DNA of 64,000 nt from Blastocatellia bacterium (GCA_003168335.1 PMSM01000006.1:372001-436000); one strand, 5' to 3'. Shown: positions 18,466 through 27,496, counted from the stretch's first letter. Made by a program: numbers and translations. The notes: generated by a model from the sequence alone, not told the origin.

Positions 18466-19341
18466 CTAAGACTTGACTGGAAACTCACGGAATTGAATCC
18501 CCGTCTGTCTGGTAAGGCGTACTTTCAAATCCGGGTCTGTATTGACCAAACTCACTATGCTGTCACTCCGGAATCCTGGTCTCAGTCCACATACTTCAAG
18601 TGCTTTTAATAACCCCCAGCATAATCGCCATGGCAGTGGTACGAGGCGAATTCTTTTTTGCTGGCGCCTGGCCAGAGCGATCAGGATTTCACTGAGCGTC
18701 TTGCCATTCGCCGCAGCGGCAATTATCGGCGCGCCGGTATTGCCTTCGTTTGTGGTACACAGTTTGGAGATCAAGGAAACAAGATCATCCTCATGCACAA
18801 GATAAAGAAGCTGCTTACCGTTTCCGATAATCGGGACAATCGGTGAAAGCTTCACAGCTCTTGCCAGCGCTCCCATCATCGCCCCCGGCTGATCACCGTA
18901 AATCAAGCCTGGTCGAATAACAACGGCGCCGAGTCTTAACGCTTCCTTTTCGATCTCGAGCTTTGCTTTGCCATAGAGTGATTTGCAACCTTCAAAGGCG
19001 CTCACTGACGAAATGAAAATAATCTTCGTAACGTTCTCGGCTTGGGCCGCTTCCATCAACCGGACTGAGCCGCGGACGTTTATTTGATAGATCTCCGACC
19101 ACTTGCTGGGTCGAAAATCATAGGCGCAGTGTATGAGTGTATCTATCTCATGATCCTTGAAAAACCCTTCGGGGGTTCCGTTATCAAGAGTGAATGGCAC
19201 CAGAAGCTGATCGCCTTCGCCCTTTGCGCGGTGGACCAATTTATGAACTATCCACCCTCTGCCACTCAGGGCTTTGTCTATCTTTGAGCCCAAATAGCCG
19301 CTTGCCCCAGTAACGGCACACTTGCGATCTTGAACTACCAT
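18466..19341 (-). CDS. NAD-dependent epimerase/dehydratase (extended SDR)
   Basis: About 291 residues from the ATG at 19341, which has GGAAG six bases upstream; a TTG at 19353 is less likely. The GASGYLG loop lies near residues 12-18, ISSVSAF gives the serine region, and SLYGKAK gives the Tyr-Lys pair. The last 60 residues (RIRLVPLPWRLCWGLLKALEVCGL) are hydrophobic, as in SDRs that act on polyprenyl-linked or lipid-linked substrates. It is next to the GMC oxidoreductase, and the pair could carry out an oxidation-reduction epimerisation of a lipid-linked sugar, in the way DprE1/DprE2 do. That role is inference. Confidence 0.8.
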   Translation of the reverse strand: MVVQDRKCAVTGASGYLGSKIDKALSGRGWIVHKLVHRAKGEGDQLLVPFTLDNGTPEGFFKDHEIDTLIHCAYDFRPSKWSEIYQINVRGSVRLMEAAQAENVTKIIFISSVSAFEGCKSLYGKAKLEIEKEALRLGAVVIRPGLIYGDQPGAMMGALARAVKLSPIVPIIGNGKQLLYLVHEDDLVSLISKLCTTNEGNTGAPIIAAAANGKTLSEILIALARRQQKRIRLVPLPWRLCWGLLKALEVCGLRPGFRSDSIVSLVNTDPDLKVRLTRQTGIQFREFPVKS

Positions 19342-19370
19342 GTCATCTTCCAAGCCTCATTCGGCCGCTC

Positions 19371-20957
19371 CTAATAGTGGTTATGCGCCGCGGCAATTCT
19401 GTGCGCGTTCGCCATTATCGTCAGGGTGATCGTTGTGGCGGGAATACTGGGGAATACGCTCGAATCGACAACGTGAACTCTTCTGAAACCAGACGGGCGA
19501 CCGGCGACATCAGTCTCGAGAGGCCCCGGCCTCGCTCTCATGGGGAGGCTCCCACCGGAATGGTTTCCCTGGCCCGGCTTCCCGATCGTCATCAGGTATT
19601 TCAAGGGCACAGCTCTTAGTTGATTCTTATTCTCAGCCAGTTTTGTTACTACCCTTCTGACAATTTTTTGGCCGTCACCATTGTTACCGCCTTCTAATAT
19701 GAGTTTGCTTTGAGCACCGTTCTCCGGCGCCCTTAGCTTCAGCGAGATTGTCGCCGAAACGTCGGAATGCAGATATCCCTGGACTAAGAGAAACCTGCTC
19801 AAAAATGTATTTGAAGCAAAACGAAACAACGGATAGAAATGTCCGAAAGAGTTTTCCAGCGATTTTCTGTATAAGTCGTTATAGCCGTAAATCTGCAAAT
19901 GTACGGTCTTTTCAGACAAGCTCTTGTCCGAGATTTCGATGAAAGCCTGGGCTAGTGTATGCAGCTCTTCATTTATGACGCGAGGTACTCCACGGTACCG
20001 CAGCAGGGGCAACATGAAGTACTGGCTATCTTTTAGAGTCAGAGTCTGATCGTAAGCCTCCAACGAATCGAGAACCAGTTTCGTGCTCGACAAAACACCG
20101 GCAGCAACGTATACGCGCGAAGCATTAAAGGTAACGAGTTCACTATTCGTCCTCCGCAGGCCGATAACCTTCACGTAGTCAACGGACTCCTCCAGCTTTT
20201 GGACTATGACGTCCTTGACATAGGTGAAATTCGAGTGCTGTCGGAGTTCCTCGAGCGTCTGAGCGGAGTTATATATTAATCCGTAGGGACAACCGTAAAG
20301 ACAAAGTCCACAGGTTGCGCACTCGTGATTATTACGATTCCGAGAATAGACCGCCAAACGTGAGCTACCGAATAAGAACCCATCGGCTTGAAGCTGTTTC
20401 CTATTGTTCCCTAAGTCACCTAAGAAGTCCTTGATCTGTTCGCAGGTGCGCATCGCCGCATAGTTATCACTGTATAGCGGGAACTGCGATTCAAGATCGT
20501 CTCTGACTGCAGCGAGGCCCATGAACGAAAGGACCGATCGGTAATGAGGACCCAGTTCCTCGAGCGTCAGGGGCCAATCACTCATATCATCGGCCGCATA
20601 AGGAAGGATTGCCGCCCCCCAAACATTACTGAGTCCCCCCTGGGCCAGAGAGGAAAATATGGCGGCGTTTCTTAACTCTCTGGGGACATAGGCTTCAGTT
20701 TCTCTATAAGGGAAGTCGGATCCGTAACTATACTTCAACGAGACTCCCTCTGCGGTGGGCCTCATATTGTCCTTGAGTCGTTCCAGCGTTACTGCATCCC
20801 AATCTGTTGCTTTCTGAACAGTAAGCTCCTCAAGCATCTGTCGGCGTTCAGCCTCCAGTTCGATACCAGCGTCAAGCATGGTAACGTCATGGCCTTTCCT
20901 TACTAACGCGACAGAACTGGATACTCCGGCAGGACCGGAACCGATTACGTAAATCAT
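19371..20957 (-). CDS. GMC-family oxidoreductase with a ferredoxin-like cysteine cluster
   Basis: A 528-residue FAD enzyme. The FAD-binding loop GSGPAG is at 6-11 with an acidic ribose-binding residue at D29, and the GMC C-terminal GNHSGGSLPM (H466) and VVDSSVFPSIPATT motifs are intact. Residues 213-224 read C-x2-C-x2-C-x3-CP, a spacing like a 4Fe-4S ferredoxin site. GMC enzymes oxidise alcohol groups of sugars; the surroundings suggest oxidation of a sugar hydroxyl in glycan synthesis. No signal peptide is present, so it is cytoplasmic. It lies about 30 bp upstream of the SDR at 18466-19341 and may work with it. Confidence 0.85.
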   Translation of the reverse strand: MIYVIGSGPAGVSSSVALVRKGHDVTMLDAGIELEAERRQMLEELTVQKATDWDAVTLERLKDNMRPTAEGVSLKYSYGSDFPYRETEAYVPRELRNAAIFSSLAQGGLSNVWGAAILPYAADDMSDWPLTLEELGPHYRSVLSFMGLAAVRDDLESQFPLYSDNYAAMRTCEQIKDFLGDLGNNRKQLQADGFLFGSSRLAVYSRNRNNHECATCGLCLYGCPYGLIYNSAQTLEELRQHSNFTYVKDVIVQKLEESVDYVKVIGLRRTNSELVTFNASRVYVAAGVLSSTKLVLDSLEAYDQTLTLKDSQYFMLPLLRYRGVPRVINEELHTLAQAFIEISDKSLSEKTVHLQIYGYNDLYRKSLENSFGHFYPLFRFASNTFLSRFLLVQGYLHSDVSATISLKLRAPENGAQSKLILEGGNNGDGQKIVRRVVTKLAENKNQLRAVPLKYLMTIGKPGQGNHSGGSLPMRARPGPLETDVAGRPSGFRRVHVVDSSVFPSIPATTITLTIMANAHRIAAAHNHY

Positions 20958-21079
20958 ATTCCACCATTTGGCGGTCTCTTGAATAGTTACTTATTTGAGC
21001 GACTGTTTGCGTCTGTGCAATGGCCTTGTCAGGCCAGGCCAACTGCCTGCAAATACGCGGCAACCTTATCGTTCACTGA

Positions 21080-21940
21080 CTACAAACGCGTTCGTCGGAT
21101 AATTAGATCGGCGAGGAGGCCTAAACACAAAATCTGTATTGCCGCAACAACCGCAATCGCCGCGCCAACCCCAAAATGATCGAGCCGAAAAAAATCAATT
21201 GCTGCTTTCACAACGCCAACCACGAACAGCAAGAGACTTGCGGGAAGGAAAATCCGCAGAGGATTAAAATAAACCGTCATGCGCACGATTAGACTCAGGA
21301 ATCCAAGAAAATCACGCGCCGGACGAATAGTGGATTTACCTATTCGTCGATAATAATTGACTGGGATAAATTCGACTCGATAGTTATTGGTAAGCGCAGC
21401 CATCGTGATAGTAATTGTGAAGGAAAAGCCCTCAGGAAAAAGAGAAAAGAACCGCTCGGCTATTTCCCGCCGAAATACCCGCAAGCCCGAATTCAGGTCT
21501 GGAATCTCTTTTTGCGACAGGTAATTCGCCAGCTTCCGCAACATCCATTTGGCCGGACGGCGGAAAAAGGGGATCTTGACTTGCGCTCCGGTGCGCGATC
21601 CTACAACCATATCGCATTTAGCTATCCTGCCTAACATCAGAGGAATAGCCTCGACGGGATAAGTCCCATCAGCGTCCGTAATCAGCATCAGATCGTACTT
21701 CGCGTGGCGAATGCCGGTTTTAAGAGTGGCCCCGTAGCCGCGGTTCATGTCATGCTGAACTAACTTGACTCCGCGGGATTGGACTACGTGCGCCGTTCGG
21801 TCGGTCGAGCCATCATCAACTACAATAATTTCGCCCTCGATCCCGTGAGACTTCATCAGCTGCTGAATGGAATCCAGAACTTCGCCGATCCCATCCTGTT
21901 CGTTGAAGGCTGGGATGATTATGCTGACGGGTTCACTCAT
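21080..21940 (-). CDS. Family 2 glycosyltransferase, DPM1/polyprenyl-phosphate type with two C-terminal membrane spans
   Basis: About 286 residues from MSEPVSIIIPAFNEQ. The GT-A core shows VDDGSTDRT and TDADGTYP (DxD), and ends with two hydrophobic spans (LRIFLPASLLLFVVGVV and AAIAVVAAIQILCLGLLADLII). This is the layout of polyprenyl-phosphate mannose/glucose synthases and GtrB, which make the lipid-linked sugar used by GT39 or flippase-coupled enzymes; the GT39 gene at 17039-18394 is a plausible user. The ATG at 21940 overlaps the stop of a small upstream reading frame as ATGA; a start further upstream would extend into it without family support. Confidence 0.86.
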   Translation of the reverse strand: MSEPVSIIIPAFNEQDGIGEVLDSIQQLMKSHGIEGEIIVVDDGSTDRTAHVVQSRGVKLVQHDMNRGYGATLKTGIRHAKYDLMLITDADGTYPVEAIPLMLGRIAKCDMVVGSRTGAQVKIPFFRRPAKWMLRKLANYLSQKEIPDLNSGLRVFRREIAERFFSLFPEGFSFTITITMAALTNNYRVEFIPVNYYRRIGKSTIRPARDFLGFLSLIVRMTVYFNPLRIFLPASLLLFVVGVVKAAIDFFRLDHFGVGAAIAVVAAIQILCLGLLADLIIRRTRL

Positions 21941-22257
21941 AGGGTCTTTGCCACCGGAAGCAGGGATTGGCCGAACGGTAGGAGCCTGCTCTCTATGTGA
22001 TTGATCACGGATACGAAGAGGCAACTTAAGCGGACGAGTTGTTCACCGATAGTCTCTGTTGAGGAACTCCTGGGTTTGAATGCTTCCAGTGGCTCCAGAG
22101 CGATAATCATTCTTGCTTCCTCGAATTCATAGAATCCTCCCGTCATTATTCTGTTATCGCAAGCTTGCGCCGGCGTGCGGTAAAGAAGTTCGTGAGCGGG
22201 CATAGCATTAGATCGAACCGCAACTCTGCAAAAACTTCTACGCCACCTCAAGCTCAT
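21937..22257 (-). CDS. Small hypothetical protein, translationally coupled on both sides
   Basis: A 106-residue reading frame that fits exactly between asnB copy 3 and the GT2: its ATG overlaps the asnB stop as TAATG (22259-22255), and its TGA overlaps the GT2 start as ATGA (21940-21937). The protein is rich in Arg and Leu, has two Cys in its first 35 residues, and contains the amphipathic stretch RMIIALEPLEAFKP. No family is recognised, and AGA/AGG/ATA codons are more frequent than in neighbours. It may be a real coupled gene or a decayed leader; the double coupling is the main support. Confidence 0.42.
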   Translation of the reverse strand: MSLRWRRSFCRVAVRSNAMPAHELLYRTPAQACDNRIMTGGFYEFEEARMIIALEPLEAFKPRSSSTETIGEQLVRLSCLFVSVINHIESRLLPFGQSLLPVAKTL

Positions 22258-24149
22258 TATCGTGCGTAGTGGTCGAACCAGACGCTGAAATTCATCAGTC
22301 CCCAGAGCTTATAGCTGTGATTGGCGCGCCCTTCGAAGTGCTCCGTTTTGAGCTGCCGGACAAATACGGGATTGAGCATGCGCGTTTTCACTAGATTGTC
22401 TTCGCTCAGTATCTCCTCAACCAAACCGCGCAGGTCATTGCGAAGCCACGAGGCCAGCGGTGTGTGAAATCCTGCCTTCTTTCGGTATACGACGCGCTTG
22501 GGCAAAACCGTACTCATCATTTTTTTGAAGAGATATTTTGTGGTAAGGCCTTTCATTTTCATCGAGGCGGGTACGCGCGCCATCATCTCCACCAGCTCAT
22601 AGTCGAGCAGCGGCTCCCTGGCTTCCAGCGAATTCGCCATAGACATCGTGTCCACTTTGGGCAGTATGCTGCCGCTCAAGAATGTCTTGTAATCTGAATA
22701 AAACCCCTTATCCATGTCCGAAATATTCGGATAAGCGGCGAAGAGTTGCTCCCAGGTCTCTTCCGGTAAACGTCCTTTGATAGCAGCGGCAAACTCTTTT
22801 GTCAAAAGGCTGTGCTTCTCTTCGCTGGTAAAGATGGTTCGCCATGTATAGTGGGCCCTGGCCGGCGAAAGCGCTGCGCCCTCTATGAACTTTCGCGCTT
22901 TGTAGTCAAAGCTCAGTTTGGCACTGGAAGCGGGCAATGCGTGAACCAAAGGTTGCACCACGCGTCGACGGACCCAGGCAGGCAGACGCTTGTAGTATCC
23001 CGCCAGCTGATCTGCCTGATAGGTTGGATATCCGGCGAAGACTTCATCGCCGCCGTCACCAGACAAGACCACCTTGACGTGTTCCCGCGCCAGACGCGCG
23101 ACGAGAAGAATCGGAATGTTGGAAATGTCCGCGGTCAGATTGTCGGCATGCCAACTTGATTTCAAAAGGAGCGCCGCCATGTCTTCGGCCGAACAGAATA
23201 TTTCGTGATGCTCGGTTTCCAACAGCCGGGCCATCTCCCAGGCATACTCGCCTTCATCGTAAGACTTCTCGTTGAAGCGCACGCTGAACGTTTTGAGAGG
23301 CCCGGTCGCGAACTGGCGCATGAAGTGTACGACCGTGCTGGAATCCAGACCACCGCTCAAGAAAGCACCGATCGGCACGTCGGCGACCAGTCGCTTCCGT
23401 ACTGACTCTTTGACCAGTTCCAAAAGCTCCGGAATAAGTTGCTCCTCGCGTAAGGAACGACCATTCCCGTTTTCAAAGTGAACGTCCCAATACTTTTTGC
23501 TTTTGAGCTTCCCGTCCTGCCAGACCATAAAGTGACCAGGATCGACCTGGAGTATTCGCTTGAAGGGTGTCCGCGGCGACGGAATGTAGTTTAGAGAGAA
23601 AAAGTCGCCCAGAGCTTCGTGATCCAAGTCGCGCGGCACCCCCGGATATTCCAGGATAGACTTCAACTCAGAAGCGAAGACAATTTTTCCGGCGTCTGCG
23701 TAGTAGTAAAGCGGCTTTACGCCCAGCCGGTCGCGGGCAAGAAAGAGACGTTGCGTTTTTCGATCCAGAATGGCGAAAGCAAACATGCCATTGAAACGGT
23801 CAACACAGCTTTCGCCCCATTCGTTATAGGCATGTAGGACAACCTCTGTGTCAGTCCTCGAATGGAAGTGGTAGCCGAGAGCTTCCAGTTCGACGCGCAA
23901 TTCCTGAAAGTTGTAAATCTCTCCGTTGTAGGTGATTACTAGGTCGCCACTTTCGTTCGCCATCGGCTGGTGGCCGGCCGGCGAGAGATCGATGATCGCG
24001 AGACGGCGATGACCGAGGCCCACAGGGCCGTCCGTGTAGTACCCCTCGCCGTCGGGGCCGCGATGACTGATACGGTCGGTCATACGCTCGAGCACGCCGC
24101 GGGACGCCGGTTCACCGTTGAGATCACAGAATCCTACAATCCCACACAT
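22257..24149 (-). CDS. asnB: Asparagine synthase (glutamine-hydrolysing) homologue, copy 3
   Basis: A 630-residue AsnB with Cys2 (MCGIVG), HRGPDGEG at 29-36, NGEIYNF at 75-81 and the ATP loop SGGLDSS at 265-271. The VLSGDGGDEVFAGYP block is intact, as in functional class B synthetases. The glutaminase domain is about 85% identical to that of copy 2 over 130 residues. It follows a methyltransferase by 3 bp and is coupled to the small frame after it. A role in amidating a uronic-acid sugar, or in asparagine synthesis, fits the sequence; the surroundings favour the first. Confidence 0.9.
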   Translation of the reverse strand: MCGIVGFCDLNGEPASRGVLERMTDRISHRGPDGEGYYTDGPVGLGHRRLAIIDLSPAGHQPMANESGDLVITYNGEIYNFQELRVELEALGYHFHSRTDTEVVLHAYNEWGESCVDRFNGMFAFAILDRKTQRLFLARDRLGVKPLYYYADAGKIVFASELKSILEYPGVPRDLDHEALGDFFSLNYIPSPRTPFKRILQVDPGHFMVWQDGKLKSKKYWDVHFENGNGRSLREEQLIPELLELVKESVRKRLVADVPIGAFLSGGLDSSTVVHFMRQFATGPLKTFSVRFNEKSYDEGEYAWEMARLLETEHHEIFCSAEDMAALLLKSSWHADNLTADISNIPILLVARLAREHVKVVLSGDGGDEVFAGYPTYQADQLAGYYKRLPAWVRRRVVQPLVHALPASSAKLSFDYKARKFIEGAALSPARAHYTWRTIFTSEEKHSLLTKEFAAAIKGRLPEETWEQLFAAYPNISDMDKGFYSDYKTFLSGSILPKVDTMSMANSLEAREPLLDYELVEMMARVPASMKMKGLTTKYLFKKMMSTVLPKRVVYRKKAGFHTPLASWLRNDLRGLVEEILSEDNLVKTRMLNPVFVRQLKTEHFEGRANHSYKLWGLMNFSVWFDHYAR

Positions 24150-24152
24150 GAT

Positions 24153-25208
24153 TTAGTTTTTGGTTGCTCGAATAGTGTAACCTGCTTCTTGCGTATCAAA
24201 GCGGGTGATCGTGAGGTTGGCTTCGCTGCACCAACGACGAAGCTCCTCCTCCGTGTGGCGCGTAGCATATTTTGGATGATACCAGTCAAAGTTAACGTGA
24301 TTATTCTCTTCGAATGTGAAGGTATCTCGCCAGTAAAGTTTCGCAAAGTGCCAATAGATCAAACGCTGCACATCATACCGCCCGGCCTTAATCCCCAGAT
24401 AGGGAATATCCTCCGGGACCTCTATGTCCGCATGAAGGTCGGCCAGCGCCTTGCCTAATTTGGTCAGCGGGCGAAGCAGGGCCCACGCTTCATCCGGCGG
24501 TAGCGATGAAATAGCATTGCGTATGTGATCATCCGTGAATTCACGTATGGGACTCTTCTTTTTATAAACGTAGAACAAGAACTCTCCGCCTGATTCGAGA
24601 ACCGTCGCTAGAGATTTCAACGCAAGCTCGGTAGAAGGAGTATGATGAAGTACGCCTTCGGAAAAGATCGCATCAAAAGTTTGCTCGGGAAACGGGAGTT
24701 GTAGAATGTCTGCCTGGATGAAGTTTGTGCCGGGAATAGAACCCAAACGCTCCTGGGCGACATCTATTGCGCTGGAGATGTCTATGCCGAGCCATTCCGC
24801 CTGACCATCGCCTCTCCAGAACGGATTAATCCATAACGATGTGGTCATGCCGCCTCCGCAACCTGCGTCAAGGACGCGTCGCCGGCTCCCGAAATACGCC
24901 CGCATATCTTCTATGGTCTCGAAACCGAAGCGCGTCAACGCCCACGGGATCAGAGCATCATACCACTGCGGCGAGTCGTAGCTGTTCCGCTGTTGCCACT
25001 TGAAAGCAAAACTGTTCTCAGTCTGCTTCTGATCTTGATCTTCCGTCACTCCAAAACGAGGTATGCCGTTGCTGATGGTATACAATCGGCCCTCAAGACC
25101 GCGCAGTTTTCCTTCCATAATTCGGTCATCTTCATATTTTCCTTCGACGAGCGAAAGCGGAGATTTTGAGACCGGATCAACCAAGAACTTAACCAGCGAT
25201 TCATACAT
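24153..25208 (-). CDS. Class I methyltransferase with Trm112-like N-terminal domain
   Basis: A 351-residue protein. The first 55 residues (LVKFLVDPVSKSPLSL...GRLYTISNGIPRF) have the fold pattern of the Trm112/YbaR domain but lack its zinc cysteines. The methyltransferase core follows with RVLDAGCGGGMTT and AIFSEGVLHHTPSTE. The rest (about residues 240-350) resembles glycan-locus methyltransferases with aromatic-rich tails (WYHPKYATRHTEEEL). It lies 3 bp upstream of asnB copy 3, mirroring the methyltransferase next to copy 2. The acceptor is unknown. Confidence 0.83.
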   Translation of the reverse strand: MYESLVKFLVDPVSKSPLSLVEGKYEDDRIMEGKLRGLEGRLYTISNGIPRFGVTEDQDQKQTENSFAFKWQQRNSYDSPQWYDALIPWALTRFGFETIEDMRAYFGSRRRVLDAGCGGGMTTSLWINPFWRGDGQAEWLGIDISSAIDVAQERLGSIPGTNFIQADILQLPFPEQTFDAIFSEGVLHHTPSTELALKSLATVLESGGEFLFYVYKKKSPIREFTDDHIRNAISSLPPDEAWALLRPLTKLGKALADLHADIEVPEDIPYLGIKAGRYDVQRLIYWHFAKLYWRDTFTFEENNHVNFDWYHPKYATRHTEEELRRWCSEANLTITRFDTQEAGYTIRATKN

Positions 25209-25294
25209 ATTGCACTCCCTCGGATTCTCTAATTAGTAAGAAAGAATCAGAACTCAATAAGCGATTACATCCGAAGTGAAACTCCAGGGATCAA

Positions 25295-26281
25295 CTATCC
25301 CATCACGGTGCTTCTATCTAATTTATTTGTTTGATCTTGCTGCCGCCATTCGACCACCGAGTGCAAGCCCTCTTCCAGCGGAACGCGCGCCCGGAAGCCC
25401 AGCTGCTGATCGGCTTTTTCGGTGCTGCCAACGCGATGGGTTACAAACATCTGTTCCTGTGGTCGATACTCAGGCTGCAAATCGGAACCCGTAATTTCCA
25501 GAAGCATCTTGACCAACTCGTTGATGGTCGTCTTAACGCCCATGCCGACATTAAAGAACTCGTCGGACGCGTCCGCCTTGAGCGCCAGAATGTTGGCCCG
25601 CGCGACGTCTGCAACATGTATAAAGTCGTAGGACTGCGAGCCGTCGCCGAAAATGACCGGCGCCTGACCTGCATCAATCCGGTCCAGTACCTTCATAATC
25701 ACACTTACGTACGTGCCTTTGTAATCCATACGGGGGCCGTAGATGTTCATGTACCGCAGACCGGCGTAGTCAAGTTTGTGCTGCTCGTTGAAAGCGCGAA
25801 AGAACTGCTCGCCGGCGATCTTCGTGGCGCCGTACATAGTCCGGTTGTTGAACGGATGATCTTCGGTCATTGGCGTAAAGACGGCGTCACCATAGACGGA
25901 TGCGGAAGACGAGTAGACAATCTTTTTCACTCCCGCCTGGTGCGCGGCCTCGACGACATTGAATGTGCCGACCACGTTTACTTCGAGCGCTGAGCGTGGT
26001 TGATAAACGCACTCGAAAAGCCAAAGCGCAGCCAGGTGAAAAACGTATTCAGTGCCCTGCATCAACTCCGCTAGCAACGTCCGGTCCGTGATGCTGCCCT
26101 CGACAATGCGCACCCTCTTGTCTTTCGCTGCTTCGCTCAGGTTGGCGCGCGTACCGCGCACGAAATTATCGAGCACCACAATTTCCCGCACCGGTTCGGC
26201 CAGCAGTTGGTCGACAATGTGCGATCCGACGAATCCAGCGCCACCAATTACCAAAATCCTAGAGTCTTCTAAGTTACGCAT
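25295..26281 (-). CDS. UDP-glucose 4-epimerase-like SDR
   Basis: A 328-residue extended SDR with GGAGFVG at 13-19, the YSSSASVYG serine region at 123-131 and the Y150/K154 pair (YGATK). RYMNIYGPRMDYKGTY and YDFIHVADVARA are close to the WbpP/GalE and UDP-glucose epimerase group. It probably epimerises a UDP-sugar at C4 in the cytoplasm, or acts as a related dehydratase. A 150-bp gap without an obvious terminator separates it from the acyltransferase gene upstream, and an 86-bp gap separates it from the methyltransferase downstream. Confidence 0.86.
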   Translation of the reverse strand: MRNLEDSRILVIGGAGFVGSHIVDQLLAEPVREIVVLDNFVRGTRANLSEAAKDKRVRIVEGSITDRTLLAELMQGTEYVFHLAALWLFECVYQPRSALEVNVVGTFNVVEAAHQAGVKKIVYSSSASVYGDAVFTPMTEDHPFNNRTMYGATKIAGEQFFRAFNEQHKLDYAGLRYMNIYGPRMDYKGTYVSVIMKVLDRIDAGQAPVIFGDGSQSYDFIHVADVARANILALKADASDEFFNVGMGVKTTINELVKMLLEITGSDLQPEYRPQEQMFVTHRVGSTEKADQQLGFRARVPLEEGLHSVVEWRQQDQTNKLDRSTVMG

Positions 26282-26431
26282 GAACGGCTCAACTCCATTT
26301 CACATGATCTCACAAAGCAACTGCCCAAATTTGTAACCGGTAGAATCTTTGAGGTCGTAACAGTTAACCTCAGTTTGTCAGAACAATTCAACATCAGCCA
26401 GCGCCCTGCCCCTCCTCTCTTAGTCGCGGTC

Positions 26432-27496
26432 TCAGGCAACACGCTCTTCAACCCGTACTGACAAGGATTCGGTTCGAGGGCCCGAATAACGAAACATCTT
26501 CGACCATTTTCGTGCTGGCAGTTCGACGAATCTGTAGAGCAAATAGGCCGCGATAATCGAGGCCGCCAAAGGCACCATAAATGCTACGAAGCCCCTAAAA
26601 GCTGACTGCTCGATCCCCATCAAACGGGCAAAAACGCCGTGTGCCATGTATCCGACGGGCGCGTGAAGCAGATACAGCGAATACGAGATATTGCCGAAAA
26701 ACAGCGCCAGCTTACTCTTGAGCTGCAAATTTAGAATGAACACCACGCTCAGCAGTCCCGCGAGGGTCCAGGCTACGCCCAGGCCCGCGGCCAGCGCGGT
26801 GAAGACTGCTGCCAGCAAGACCAGAAAAATACACTGCCTTTTGCCTATCAAGCCGATTCTATATTGACAGGCCGCAATCCCCATCAAGAACTGACACAGG
26901 TGGCCGAATACATACCAGAGATGCGGCATCAGCCGGCTAAGGACGATGAAAGCAACGATCATGGCGACTCGGATCCTGAGATCCCTGCTGAAGATGAGTG
27001 GATAGATCAGCCCAATCAACAAGTAGAACTGAAACTCTACTGCCAGCGTCCAGAACACTGTATTCAACCACGGGTAACCGACGAAAGCATTGAGATAGCC
27101 AAGGTGCAGCAGAACTTGCGTAAGGTTGATGTTGAAGGGCGCTCCCTGACGTGGAATCGCATAGGCCGCATACTGCATCGCGATAATTAACAGGATGGCC
27201 ACGAAGTAGGGAGGATCAAGACGCACAATCCGCTTGAGGATAAACGTGAAATAGTTTCTGAGCCGGTAATTGTTGGCGTAAAGCGAGTAGGGAATGATAA
27301 ATCCTGATATGACGAAGAAGACCGGTACACCCAGACGGCCATAGTCAAAGACGGTGTCGGCGTATCTGAGCGAGGCTATGAAGCCCATATGCCCAACGCA
27401 AACACCGAGCGACGCAATGCCTCGCAGAAAGTCCAGCACTTCGACCTTTGTGCCGCTGATTCGAGGTTCGCCGATTACTGGAAGTGGAGCAACCAC
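26432..27496 (-). CDS. Acyltransferase family 3 membrane protein (OafA-like)
   Basis: A 354-residue integral membrane protein with about ten spans. The N-terminal EVLDFLRGIASLGVCVGHMGF carries the family's Arg and His (R25, H36) needed for acetyl transfer, and FWTLAVEFQFYLLIGLIYP is the other conserved block. Family members O-acetylate O-antigen, peptidoglycan or other surface sugars using cytoplasmic acetyl-CoA. It should decorate the finished or lipid-linked glycan. The start is a GTG. It sits about 36 bp after a glycosyltransferase gene. Confidence 0.88.
   Translation of the reverse strand: MVAPLPVIGEPRISGTKVEVLDFLRGIASLGVCVGHMGFIASLRYADTVFDYGRLGVPVFFVISGFIIPYSLYANNYRLRNYFTFILKRIVRLDPPYFVAILLIIAMQYAAYAIPRQGAPFNINLTQVLLHLGYLNAFVGYPWLNTVFWTLAVEFQFYLLIGLIYPLIFSRDLRIRVAMIVAFIVLSRLMPHLWYVFGHLCQFLMGIAACQYRIGLIGKRQCIFLVLLAAVFTALAAGLGVAWTLAGLLSVVFILNLQLKSKLALFFGNISYSLYLLHAPVGYMAHGVFARLMGIEQSAFRGFVAFMVPLAASIIAAYLLYRFVELPARKWSKMFRYSGPRTESLSVRVEERVA

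Noticed and set aside
21021-21036. A 6-bp hairpin (TGGCCT/AGGCCA) between the GT2 and the GMC oxidoreductase genes
   Set aside because: No T-run follows on the minus strand and the stem is short, so a terminator is not supported.
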